A DNA stretch of 60,343 nt from Bacteroidota bacterium (GTDB lineage: Bacteria > Bacteroidota > Bacteroidia > Chitinophagales > Saprospiraceae): positions 1 through 60,343 of the forward strand of contig JAFMBH010000014.1 in the NCBI GenBank assembly GCA_017858735.1. Direction: 5' to 3'. Below, piece by piece: positions 45,096 to 53,927 of the stretch. How positions within the stretch are numbered: position 1 is the first letter of the stretch; every line of letters starts with the position of its first letter. Position numbers and translations under genes: made by a program. The notes beneath the pieces are model-generated. The model saw only the letters and a program-made list of their open reading frames with translations. It did not search any database and was not told where the DNA came from.

Positions 45096-47531
45096 ATGAC
45101 CCTTTATCCACCCGAACAACAGGTTATCTCCAATGAAAAAAATGCATCAACTATTATTGCTCAGGCAAGATGCGCACACTGTGGAGAACCCTGCTTACCC
45201 AATGAAGAGCAAACACCTGCCTTCTGTTGTGACGGTTGTCAAACGGTCTATCAAATATTGGATGAAAATAATCTTTGTGACTATTATTCCTCGGCCGATT
45301 TAGCTCTTACCAGTCTTAAAGACAAGGAAAATCTGCATTTTGAGTATTTAGATGATGATGATTTACAAAACCAGATTTTATTTTTCAGAAGCCCCAATAT
45401 TAGTCGGGTAAGGTTTGACCTACCCACCATACATTGTGCCGCCTGTATATGGTTATTGGAAAATCTGCCTCGCTTACATGAAGGAATTATGAGTGCTACC
45501 GTCCATTTTATTGAAAAAGAAATTCATATTTCCTTTAACGAATCAATCATTTCCTTAAGACAATTAGCCGAATTATTGGATAAAATAGGTTATCCACCCC
45601 TCATTAGATTGGATAAAGCACAAAAAAAACAATCCTCCAGCCCTTCCAACGATCTTATTTATCAAATCGGAGTGGCAGGTTTTGCCTTCGGAAATAGCAT
45701 GCTTTTTAGCTTTCCTGAATATCTGGGACTGACTAAAGATTCTGATCCGTTCATTGTGCAAATACTTGGTTATTTAAATCTAAGTTTAGGTATTCCCGTC
45801 CTTTTTTATAGCGCCCGGGAATATTTTATTTCTGCCTGGAAAGGATTAAAAATTAGGGACTATAACTTAGATATACCCATTGTTGTGGGCGCAACCACTC
45901 TTTTTGTAAGAAGTGCTTATGAAATCATTTCACAAACAGGCTCCGGATATATGGACAGCCTGGCAGGATTTTTATTTTTCCTGCTGGCGGGCAAATGGTT
46001 CCAGGAAAGAACCTACAAGCAAATTGCTTTCGACCGGGATTATCAATCTTACTTTCCAATTGCGACAACTAAAATAACGGCTGAAGGTTTCGAAAATATT
46101 TCTCTTCCTAAATTAAAAAAAGGGGATGAAATTTTAGTGAAAAATGGTGACCTAATTCCTGCCGATGGTCGGCTAAATTGTGCCTCTACTTCTATAAATT
46201 ATAGTTTTGTAAGCGGAGAAGCTGCTTTAATTCCTGTTATAAATGGAGAAAAAGTATATGCAGGGGGAAAATGGCATGGTCAGGAAGGTTCAGTCTTACT
46301 CCGTGAATCTGTTTCACAAAGTTATTTAACCCAATTGTGGAATGATCCTGCTTTTCAGAAAGAGGAAAACAATGTCAGGGTACAACTCACTGGTCAAATA
46401 TCAAAATACTTTACTTTTACAATATTCACCATAGCTATTTTAACCCTAATATACTGGTATTCAACAGATAAATCTATCGCTCTCAATGCATTTACCGCGG
46501 TATTGATTGTTGCCTGTCCCTGCGCTGTGGCTTTATCGGTTCCTTTTACTTATGGGAATGTACTCCGAATATTAGGGAAAAAGCATTTTTTTATAAAAAA
46601 TGTAGCCGCCGTTGAAGCCATTTCCAATATTGATACTTTTGTTTTTGACAAAACGGGAACTATTACGTCTTCGCAGATTCAACAAAGCAGGTATGAAGGT
46701 AAACCACTTTCACCCAATGAAATAGATCTCATTATAAATCTTACTGCCTCTTCTACCCATCCTGTGAGTAAGACGATTTATGACTATTTTTTTAAAAGTA
46801 ATGTTGAAAAATTACAAATTACAGCATGGGAAGAAGAAATTGGCAAAGGATTAAAGGCGGTCATAGACAGTCATCAAATCCTTATCGGTTCTGCCCAATG
46901 GATACATGTTCCAGGGGAAGACCGAGAAAAAGGAAATGTATTTATTGAAATTGACGGCAACTATATGGGGTATCTTTCCTATAAAAGGACCTGGAGGGAA
47001 GGAGCGGCCCCATTTATGGAGTGGGCAAAAAGCAAGGGAGAAACCTATATTTTATCCGGCGATAATGATAATGAGAAGGAAAAATTGAGTCAATATTTCA
47101 ATATACCTATTGAAAACATGTATTTCAAACAGACGCCAACCGATAAATTAGCTTTTATCAAAACATTACAATTAAAAGGGAGGAAGGTATTTATGTTGGG
47201 TGACGGGTTGAATGACGCGGGTGCCTTACGACAAGCAAATTTTGGTATGGTGATTTCCGAAAACCAAAATAATTTTACGCCTGCATCTGATGCTATCCTG
47301 GCAGCCAGCAAGTTAGATAAACTGACAGGGTACCTGATGTATGCCATAAAAAGTAAAAAACTTGTTTACCTGGCTTATGGCTTTGCCCTCATTTATAATG
47401 CCATAGGACTCTATTTTGCCGTACAGGGCGCGTTATCACCTGTTGTAGCTGCCATTCTCATGCCAACCAGCTCCATAACGGTGGTAATTTGGGGACTAAG
47501 TACGACTACTTATTTTGCCAGAAAACTTTAA
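45096..47531 (+). CDS. ccoI: CcoI/FixI-type copper-translocating P-type ATPase
   Basis: About 811 residues from the ATG at 45096; an upstream TTG-type extension from 45021 would start in the inverted repeat. An N-terminal cysteine-rich metal-binding domain (CAHCGEPC, then CCDGCQTVYQIL) precedes an HMA-like domain with HCAACIWLLENLP. P-type landmarks are VACPCAVALSVPF in the transport helix (CPC near residue 473), FDKTGTITSSQ with the phosphorylated Asp, THPVS in the nucleotide domain and GDGLNDAGALRQAN. It exports or delivers copper for cbb3 oxidase assembly. First gene of the cco cluster. Confidence 0.92.
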   Translation: MTLYPPEQQVISNEKNASTIIAQARCAHCGEPCLPNEEQTPAFCCDGCQTVYQILDENNLCDYYSSADLALTSLKDKENLHFEYLDDDDLQNQILFFRSPNISRVRFDLPTIHCAACIWLLENLPRLHEGIMSATVHFIEKEIHISFNESIISLRQLAELLDKIGYPPLIRLDKAQKKQSSSPSNDLIYQIGVAGFAFGNSMLFSFPEYLGLTKDSDPFIVQILGYLNLSLGIPVLFYSAREYFISAWKGLKIRDYNLDIPIVVGATTLFVRSAYEIISQTGSGYMDSLAGFLFFLLAGKWFQERTYKQIAFDRDYQSYFPIATTKITAEGFENISLPKLKKGDEILVKNGDLIPADGRLNCASTSINYSFVSGEAALIPVINGEKVYAGGKWHGQEGSVLLRESVSQSYLTQLWNDPAFQKEENNVRVQLTGQISKYFTFTIFTIAILTLIYWYSTDKSIALNAFTAVLIVACPCAVALSVPFTYGNVLRILGKKHFFIKNVAAVEAISNIDTFVFDKTGTITSSQIQQSRYEGKPLSPNEIDLIINLTASSTHPVSKTIYDYFFKSNVEKLQITAWEEEIGKGLKAVIDSHQILIGSAQWIHVPGEDREKGNVFIEIDGNYMGYLSYKRTWREGAAPFMEWAKSKGETYILSGDNDNEKEKLSQYFNIPIENMYFKQTPTDKLAFIKTLQLKGRKVFMLGDGLNDAGALRQANFGMVISENQNNFTPASDAILAASKLDKLTGYLMYAIKSKKLVYLAYGFALIYNAIGLYFAVQGALSPVVAAILMPTSSITVVIWGLSTTTYFARKL

Positions 47532-47645
47532 TAGGATTACCCAAAATAAGGAAGATTAGGAAGATGATAAATATCATTTCTTCATCAGACAAATGTCATA
47601 ATAATGTCACAGCATTCCTTTTAATTTTCGAAAAATTTCAAAGGC

Positions 47646-47813
47646 ATGCGTATCATCTTAGTATTGATTTTCCTTAGTCTGATTCTTGCTTTATTTTTTT
47701 TAGCAGCCTTTTTCTGGGCTGTAAAAAATGGGCAATATGAGGACGATCACACGCCATCGATTCGCATGCTTTGGGAAGATCAGAAACCAAAAGATTTATC
47801 ACAAGAAGAATGA
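47646..47813 (+). CDS. ccoS: cbb3 oxidase maturation protein CcoS
   Basis: 55 residues. One hydrophobic helix (LVLIFLSLILALFFLAAFFW) is followed by AVKNGQYEDDHTPSIRMLWE, the standard CcoS tail with the 'GQYDD-ETP--R-L' pattern. CcoS is needed to insert the cofactors into cbb3 oxidase and is anchored in the inner membrane. The TGA stop at 47811 overlaps the preferred ATG of ccoNO in an ATGA junction. It lies between ccoI and ccoNO, its usual position. Confidence 0.92.
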   Translation: MRIILVLIFLSLILALFFLAAFFWAVKNGQYEDDHTPSIRMLWEDQKPKDLSQEE

Positions 47814-49948
47814 GAATGGCAAACTTAGAAACTTTTTATTATGACAACAAAATTGTCAGAAATTTCGCCATTGCGACCATTATATGGGGCATTGTTGGCA
47901 TGCTGGTAGGGTTAATCGCTGCTTTTCAATTAATTTTTCCAGTACTTAATTTAGGCATCGCCGAAATAACCTACGGCAGAATACGACCATTACACACCAA
48001 TGCAGCCATTTTTGCCTTTGTAGGAAACGGCATTTACATGGGAGTATATTACTCCCTGCAAAGACTTTTGAAGGCCAGGATGTTCAGTAATTTCTTAAGT
48101 CAATTCCATTTCTGGGGCTGGCAATTAATTATTGTTGCAGCGGCAGTAACCTTACCTCTAGGATTAACCAGTGCCAAAGAATATGCTGAATTGGAATGGC
48201 CCATCGACCTTGCTATAGCTGTGGTATGGATTGCATTTGGAATTAATCTGATCGGAACCTTGATTAAACGGAGAGAAAACCACCTTTACGTGGCCATTTG
48301 GTTTTATATAGCCACCTGGATAACCATCACGGTTTTACATGTAGTCAATAATCTGGAAATACCGGTAAGTTTATGGAAATCGTATGGGGTTTTTGCCGGT
48401 GTTCAAGACGCGCTTATACAGTGGTGGTATGGACACAACGCCGTAGCATTTTTCCTGACCACCCCTTATTTGGGACTCATGTATTATTTCCTACCGAAGG
48501 CAGCAAACCGACCCGTCTATTCTTATAAATTATCTATCATCCATTTTTGGGCGCTCATATTCATCTACATTTGGGCAGGTCCTCACCATTTGTTGTACAC
48601 CTCCCTACCCGATTGGGCCCAATCGCTGGGCACTGTATTTTCTATTATGCTGATTGCCCCATCCTGGGGAGGAATGCTCAATGGATTACTAACCCTTAGA
48701 GGTGCCTGGGACAGAGTGCGTCAGGATCATGTATTAAAATTCATGGTAGTGGCCATTACCGCTTATGGCATGGCTACTTTTGAAGGGCCCTTGCTTTCCA
48801 TAAAATCTGTAAATGCTATCAGCCATTACACCGACTGGACCATTGGTCACGTGCATATTGGTACCTTAGGATGGAATGGATTTCTGACTTTTGGCATTCT
48901 CTATTGGTTGATCCCACGTTTATTTCAAACAAATATCTATTCCCAAAAAGCCGCAAACGCTCACTTTTGGATTGGCACTTTGGGTATTATTTTCTACGCC
49001 ATCCCACTCTATTGGGCAGGTTGGGTACAAAGTCTCATGTGGAAACAATTTACACCTGATGGATTTTTACAATACGGAAATTTCCTGGAGACCGTCGCAC
49101 AGGTTTTACCCATGTATGCCATTCGCGCTGTTGGTGGCACCTTATACCTGAGTGGTGCAATACTTATGGCCTGGAATTTGTTCAAAACCATGCAGGTAGG
49201 TGTATTCCTTGGCGATGAGAAACAGGAAGCGCCATCCCGCCAAAGTACTCATGGAGCTCATGAAGGGGAACATTGGCATCGCTGGATTGAAAGGCGTCCT
49301 GTTCAAATGATGATTTTTGCAGCCATTGCCATCCTCATCGGTGGTATTGTTGAAATTTTTCCAATGGCTATGATTGAATCTAATGTTCCTAAAATTGCAT
49401 CTGTGAAACCCTATACGCCATTGGAACTGGCGGGAAGAGATTTATATATCAGAGAAGGTTGTTTGGGTTGCCATTCACAAATGATTCGTCCATTCAGATC
49501 GGAAACCGCACGCTATGGAGAATACTCAAAATCAGGGGAATACATCTATGACCGGCCCTTCCTTTGGGGGTCAAAAAGAACGGGCCCAGATCTTCACCGC
49601 GAAGGTGGAAAATATCCTGATACCTGGCATTATAATCACATGTATGACCCACTAAGTATGTCACCAGGTTCCATTATGCCTGCCTATCCATGGTTAATCA
49701 GGGATAAATTGAATGTCGATCAAATACCTAAGAAAATTAAGGTATTGAGAACCTTAGGTACACCTTATCAAGAAGGTTATGAAGATATAGCCCTGGAGGA
49801 TCTGGAAAAACAAGCTGCTGGCATTGCTCAAAACCTAAAAAAGGATGGCATAAAAGATGAAAAACTAGCGCAGAGAGAAATAATAGCTATGATTGCCTAT
49901 TTGCAGCGACTTGGAACAGACATTAAGGTAAAAGCACCCGCCAACTAA
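47810..49948 (+). CDS. ccoNO: cbb3-type cytochrome c oxidase, fused subunits I and II (CcoN-CcoO)
   Basis: About 712 residues from the ATG at 47810, with another ATG at 47816 also possible. Residues to about 475 form the 12-helix CcoN core with the haem and copper histidines: RPLHTNAAIFAF, WWYGHNAVAFFLTTP, GPHHLLYT and WTIGHVHIGTLGWN. After a linker of charged and His-rich residues comes CcoO: one helix, then EGCLGCHSQMIRP (CxxCH haem near residue 550) and GSIMPAYPWL, with the axial Met. The fusion is the usual Bacteroidota arrangement. It is the catalytic core of a high-affinity terminal oxidase. Confidence 0.95.
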   Translation: MRMANLETFYYDNKIVRNFAIATIIWGIVGMLVGLIAAFQLIFPVLNLGIAEITYGRIRPLHTNAAIFAFVGNGIYMGVYYSLQRLLKARMFSNFLSQFHFWGWQLIIVAAAVTLPLGLTSAKEYAELEWPIDLAIAVVWIAFGINLIGTLIKRRENHLYVAIWFYIATWITITVLHVVNNLEIPVSLWKSYGVFAGVQDALIQWWYGHNAVAFFLTTPYLGLMYYFLPKAANRPVYSYKLSIIHFWALIFIYIWAGPHHLLYTSLPDWAQSLGTVFSIMLIAPSWGGMLNGLLTLRGAWDRVRQDHVLKFMVVAITAYGMATFEGPLLSIKSVNAISHYTDWTIGHVHIGTLGWNGFLTFGILYWLIPRLFQTNIYSQKAANAHFWIGTLGIIFYAIPLYWAGWVQSLMWKQFTPDGFLQYGNFLETVAQVLPMYAIRAVGGTLYLSGAILMAWNLFKTMQVGVFLGDEKQEAPSRQSTHGAHEGEHWHRWIERRPVQMMIFAAIAILIGGIVEIFPMAMIESNVPKIASVKPYTPLELAGRDLYIREGCLGCHSQMIRPFRSETARYGEYSKSGEYIYDRPFLWGSKRTGPDLHREGGKYPDTWHYNHMYDPLSMSPGSIMPAYPWLIRDKLNVDQIPKKIKVLRTLGTPYQEGYEDIALEDLEKQAAGIAQNLKKDGIKDEKLAQREIIAMIAYLQRLGTDIKVKAPAN

Positions 49949-49959
49949 AATCAAATGCT

Positions 49960-50145
49960 ATGTATAAACATATTTTAGAGAGCGCAGGAAATATCAATTG
50001 GATGGCTATTGGGGCCTTAATCACTTTCTTCACCGTTTTTGTGGTCAGTGTCATCCTGGTGTTTAAAAAAGATAGTTCCTACCTGAAAAAGATGTCAGAA
50101 ATGCCTTTGGATAAGGTGAATTCTTCTACTACAAATCATGAATAA
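49960..50145 (+). CDS. ccoQ: cbb3 oxidase subunit CcoQ/FixQ
   Basis: 61 residues with one transmembrane helix (WMAIGALITFFTVFVVSVIL) and a short charged tail, VFKKDSSYLKKMSEMPLD. The position between ccoNO and ccoP and the helix-then-charged layout are those of CcoQ, which stabilises the complex in the inner membrane. Its 3' end overlaps the start of ccoP by 8 bp. Confidence 0.87.
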   Translation: MYKHILESAGNINWMAIGALITFFTVFVVSVILVFKKDSSYLKKMSEMPLDKVNSSTTNHE

Positions 50146-51016
50146 TATGAAAACTAAAATAGGTATTATTTTACCCCTTTTCCTAATCGTACAACTCAAC
50201 TGGTTGTTTTCACAAACCACTCAAACTTTCCCATTTTATGATAATTTCCTTAAAAATGGGTGGATTTTCTTTACCTCGTTTGTGGTTCTTGGTGGATTTT
50301 TAGCCCTTTTAAATTTATTGAAGGTTATTCTGAAAATGCAGCAAATCCAGATTTACAAAGAAATGGGGAAAGAAGCCTTTGAAGAGGCAGAAACGCAACC
50401 CATTTCAGCCATCTTTAATCGATGGTATAAAAACTGGACGAAGGTAGTTCCTCAGGAAAAAGAGCATGAAATCATGTTCGACCACCAGTATGATGGCATT
50501 AAGGAATTAGATAACAGCTTGCCTCCCTGGTGGGTAGCCATGTTTTATGTTACCATTATATTTGCTGGCGCCTATATGGTTTATTACCATTTTACAGATA
50601 TGGGGGTTTCCAGCCAGGATGCCTACAACATAGAGGTAAAGGAGGCCAATGCTGAAGTAAAAGCCTATTTAGCCACTCAGGCAAATAAAGTGGATGAAAA
50701 TACAGCCATTGCACTAATGGATGAAGCCTCTTTATCGGCGGCAAAATCATTGTATGGGGTACACTGTGTGGCATGTCATGGTACCATGGGCGAAGGAGGC
50801 GTAGGACCAAATTTCACAGATAATTATTGGATTCATGGCGGAGATATCAAAAGCATTTTCAAGACCATAAAATATGGCGTTCCTGAAAAAGGTATGATCT
50901 CCTGGCAAGCCCAGTTGAACCCATCCGATATGCAAAAATTAGGGAGTTACATTCTTTCCATGAAGGGGACTAATCCTCCTAATGGCAAAGAACCACAAGG
51001 TATTGAGGTAAAATAA
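50138..51016 (+). CDS. ccoP: cbb3 oxidase cytochrome c subunit CcoP
   Basis: 292 residues. Two N-terminal hydrophobic helices (LFLIVQLNWLF and FTSFVVLGGFLALL) precede EHEIMFDHQYDGIKELDNSL, the signature segment of CcoP, and a third helix (PWWVAMFYVTIIFAG). The periplasmic part has one haem-binding motif, VHCVACHGTMGEGG, near residue 210 and the axial Met region (PEKGMISWQAQL). Many proteobacterial CcoP subunits carry two haems; only one CxxCH is present here, as in many Bacteroidota. Electron entry subunit of the oxidase. Confidence 0.93.
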   Translation: MNNMKTKIGIILPLFLIVQLNWLFSQTTQTFPFYDNFLKNGWIFFTSFVVLGGFLALLNLLKVILKMQQIQIYKEMGKEAFEEAETQPISAIFNRWYKNWTKVVPQEKEHEIMFDHQYDGIKELDNSLPPWWVAMFYVTIIFAGAYMVYYHFTDMGVSSQDAYNIEVKEANAEVKAYLATQANKVDENTAIALMDEASLSAAKSLYGVHCVACHGTMGEGGVGPNFTDNYWIHGGDIKSIFKTIKYGVPEKGMISWQAQLNPSDMQKLGSYILSMKGTNPPNGKEPQGIEVK

Positions 51017-51027
51017 AAGGTCAATTC

Positions 51028-52443
51028 ATGCAAAACGAACCTATCCACTCCCTTTATGATGAAGAAGATTCATTTAGGGATCATATAGCCACTGTGGATG
51101 AAAAGGGAAAACGGAAATGGATTTTCCCGAAAATGACAAAAGGAGCTTATACCCTGGCGAGAAAATACCTGGCCTGGGTATTAATTGCCATCTTATTTAT
51201 AGGTCCCTTCTTAAGATACGATGGACAGCCATTTATGTTATTCAATGTACTGGAAAGACATTTTATCCTATTTGGCATTGTTTTTATGCCGCAAGATTTC
51301 CATCTTTTCGTCCTGGCAATGATCACTTTTGTTATGTTCATTGTCCTTTTTACCGTTATTTGGGGACGATTATTTTGTGGCTGGATATGCCCCCAAACTA
51401 TTTTCATGGAAATGGTTTTTCGGAAAATAGAATATTGGATAGAAGGAGATGGACCACAGCAAAGAAAATTGTCCTCCGCCCCATGGAATATGGAGAAAAC
51501 AACCAAAAGAACCATAAAATATGCCCTTTTTTATTTGATTTCATTTTTAATTGGAAATACTTTTCTTGCCTATATCATTGGCAGCGATGCTGTGTTAAAA
51601 ATAATTCAGGAACCAGTAAGCAACCATATCGCTGGATTCTCAGCAATGCTTCTATTTTCCGGTATCTTTTTCTTTGTATTCGCCTATTTAAGAGAACAGG
51701 TTTGTACGGCCATTTGTCCTTATGGTCGCTTGCAAGGTGTTTTACTCGATGCCAATAGCATAGTGGTTGCCTACGATCATGTTAGAGGCGAACCCAGAAC
51801 AAAATTAGCCAGGGAAGTGAAAACCGGTGGAGATTGTATAGATTGTAAACAATGTCTTTATGTATGTCCAACAGGTATTGATATCAGAAATGGTACTCAA
51901 TTGGAATGTACCAATTGTACCGCTTGCATAGATGCCTGCGATGATATCATGATTAAAATAAACAGACCCACGGGATTAATCCGATACGACAGCCATAATG
52001 GTATTCTTTCAGGAAGCAAAAAAATCTGGACAAATAGGGTCAAAGCATACTCTTTACTATTAATTCTTTTACTCAGCGTTTTAGGTTTTTTATTAGGTAC
52101 AAGAGGTGATGTTGAATTGACTGTTATGCGAACCCCTGGAATGCTTTTTCAGGAAAATCCCGATGGACAAATCAGTAATTTATATAATTTTCAACTGGCC
52201 AATAAGACCAATAAACCTATTCAAATAAAAATGATCACTAAAACGGAAGGCGCTACCATTAAAATAATAGGAGCCTTGAATCTATTACCAGCGTCAGAAG
52301 TAAGCAAGGGATCCTTTTTCATTTATCTGCCAAAAAATAAACTGGAGGACCGTAAAACCGAAGTCAATCTAACCATTATGCAAGGTCAAAAGGTATTAAC
52401 TTCGACAAGCACCAATTTCATGGGACCTATCACCTTTAAATAA
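51028..52443 (+). CDS. ccoG: cbb3 oxidase assembly protein CcoG (polyferredoxin)
   Basis: 471 residues. Five or so transmembrane helices carry RLFCGWICPQTIF and CTAICPYGRLQGVL; the ferredoxin region has CIDCKQCLYVCPTGIDIRNG and CTNCTACIDACDDIM, enough cysteines for two 4Fe-4S clusters. A C-terminal immunoglobulin-like domain (from residue 360) lies in the periplasm. CcoG acts as a cupric reductase that supplies Cu(I) to oxidase assembly. Position after ccoP is canonical, with a 11-bp gap. Confidence 0.93.
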   Translation: MQNEPIHSLYDEEDSFRDHIATVDEKGKRKWIFPKMTKGAYTLARKYLAWVLIAILFIGPFLRYDGQPFMLFNVLERHFILFGIVFMPQDFHLFVLAMITFVMFIVLFTVIWGRLFCGWICPQTIFMEMVFRKIEYWIEGDGPQQRKLSSAPWNMEKTTKRTIKYALFYLISFLIGNTFLAYIIGSDAVLKIIQEPVSNHIAGFSAMLLFSGIFFFVFAYLREQVCTAICPYGRLQGVLLDANSIVVAYDHVRGEPRTKLAREVKTGGDCIDCKQCLYVCPTGIDIRNGTQLECTNCTACIDACDDIMIKINRPTGLIRYDSHNGILSGSKKIWTNRVKAYSLLLILLLSVLGFLLGTRGDVELTVMRTPGMLFQENPDGQISNLYNFQLANKTNKPIQIKMITKTEGATIKIIGALNLLPASEVSKGSFFIYLPKNKLEDRKTEVNLTIMQGQKVLTSTSTNFMGPITFK

Positions 52444-52449
52444 AAGAAT

Positions 52450-52893
52450 ATGAAAATTTCCTGGGGAACTGGCATAGCCATTTTTTATAGTTTTTTCGTT
52501 ATCGCAATGCTCGTATTTGTCTTTGCAGCAACAAAACAAGATAACAGCTTAGTTTCTGATACCTATTACGAGGAAGATTTAAGCTATCAGACAAAGATGG
52601 ATAAAATGCAACGGACAAATCAACTAAACCATGTATTTGAATTATCCATAGAACAAAATTCCAAAGGTATTTCTGTGACTATTCCGGAAGAACTGCCTCA
52701 TTTTAAGGGTAATATGACCCTATTTCACCCCGTTTATGCTTCTTTGGACCAGGAATATCCCATAGAAAATAATGCGCAGCATAAACAGATAATACCGGTT
52801 GAAAAGCTGAAAAAAGGTCGGTGGTTGGTGAAAATTGAAGGAGAAAATGAGGGCAAGAATTATTACCATGAAGCCTATCTTATTGCGCCATGA
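52450..52893 (+). CDS. fixH: FixH-family protein
   Basis: 147 residues. An N-terminal transmembrane helix (GIAIFYSFFVIAMLVFVFAA) is followed by VSDTYYEEDLSYQTKMDKMQ, the family's hallmark, and a periplasmic beta-domain with LFHPVYASLDQEYPI and RWLVKIEGENEGKNYYHE. It is required for or associated with cbb3 assembly. Its TGA overlaps the ATG of the next gene. Confidence 0.9.
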   Translation: MKISWGTGIAIFYSFFVIAMLVFVFAATKQDNSLVSDTYYEEDLSYQTKMDKMQRTNQLNHVFELSIEQNSKGISVTIPEELPHFKGNMTLFHPVYASLDQEYPIENNAQHKQIIPVEKLKKGRWLVKIEGENEGKNYYHEAYLIAP

Positions 52894-53597
52894 TATTTTA
52901 TTTATCCGCCTTTTTGATTGGTCTCGCAGGTAGTGTACACTGCGTAGGTATGTGCGGACCACTGGCCCTGGCCATACCACCTGCTGGTAATAGCACAGGA
53001 TATTCCCTTTTATTTCGCAGCATAGCCTATCAATCTTCCAGAATAATAGGTTATGGTGTGTTGGGTTTGGTGGTAGGCATATTAAGTCAAAGCATGCAAT
53101 TTACTGGCTTACAACCCTATTTCTCTATACTTTCCGGCATTTCCCTTCTGTTTTTGGGATTTTTTGGCATTATCCCCGATGTTAACTCCTTTTCCAGGTA
53201 TCCGGTTATCCATAATATACAGATAAAAATTCATAGGATAATGGCTAAAGCCATGTCAAATAATCATTTTAGCACCCCTTTTGTCCTCGGATTTATGAAT
53301 GCCCTTTTGCCCTGTGGTATGATCTATATTGCCCTTGGCACTGGGCTAAGCAGTGGAAATATCTCCGAAGCGTCGCTTTATCTCATGTCTTTCGGATTAG
53401 GCACGCTGCCGCTCATGTTTATGGTGAGCCTTTTCGGACAAATCATGTCTCTGCAAATGCGCCGGAATTGGCAAAAGGCCATTCCCTTTATTTTCATGAT
53501 ATCGGGAATTATATTGATATACAAGGGTATGAACATTGTTCTTCCGGTTGATTTTAATTTTTGGGAATGGGGGGTGGAACCGCAATGTGACGGCTGA
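52890..53597 (+). CDS. Sulfite exporter TauE/SafE-like membrane protein (CcoH-associated)
   Basis: 235 residues with six or seven helices. The N-terminal SVHCVGMCGPLALAIP motif, with its His and two Cys in the first helix, and GFMNALLPCGMIYIALG are typical of the UreH/SafE-like domain proteins that end cco clusters in Bacteroidota. The Cys/His/Met-rich helices suggest copper handling for oxidase assembly, an inference from context. It closes the cco operon; a G-rich non-coding stretch follows. Confidence 0.87.
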   Translation: MIFYLSAFLIGLAGSVHCVGMCGPLALAIPPAGNSTGYSLLFRSIAYQSSRIIGYGVLGLVVGILSQSMQFTGLQPYFSILSGISLLFLGFFGIIPDVNSFSRYPVIHNIQIKIHRIMAKAMSNNHFSTPFVLGFMNALLPCGMIYIALGTGLSSGNISEASLYLMSFGLGTLPLMFMVSLFGQIMSLQMRRNWQKAIPFIFMISGIILIYKGMNIVLPVDFNFWEWGVEPQCDG

Positions 53598-53927
53598 AAT
53601 GGAATGCGGTGGATTGGGATGGAATGGTGTCGTTGAATTGGAATGGGGACAAGGGAGAGATTGGTCTCCTGCGGACGTAAAAGCTATTAAGATGGCGCCG
53701 CTGATGCGGCTGAAGGGGAAATGGGAGGCGGTTGCTCTATGTCTGCCCCTTACAATAGGTCTTATTTTGTGCAGTCAAAGTTCCCTTAAATAAAAATGAA
53801 ATTAATGAAAAGGAAAGTGATTTTTCGAAAAGTAGACAGCTAAACTGTGATTAAAACGGGATAGCATGCAATAATCACATAATAAGTGGTATTTTCGTGT
53901 AAATAATCACGTTTTGTACACTTATTT
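53598..53927. other. Non-coding stretch between cco operon and first AAA ATPase
   Basis: 330 bp. A G-rich purine-biased part (53598-53730) then an AT-rich part with the repeats listed separately. Short frames here have no family character. Confidence 0.5.
53846..53911. promoter_or_regulatory. Inverted and direct repeats upstream of the first AAA ATPase
   Basis: TGTGATTA (53846-53853) and TAATCACA (53872-53879) are inverted copies. AATAATCAC at 53870-53878 recurs at 53902-53910, and CGTG (53896-53899) with CACG (53908-53911) forms a second small hairpin around that copy. The site ends 17 bp before the ATG at 53928, a position that fits an operator. Confidence 0.45.

Noticed and set aside
53598-53793. 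G-rich plus-strand frame overlapping the end of the SafE-like gene
   Set aside because: It has no domain, signal or family character and its first part is a shadow of the SafE-like gene.
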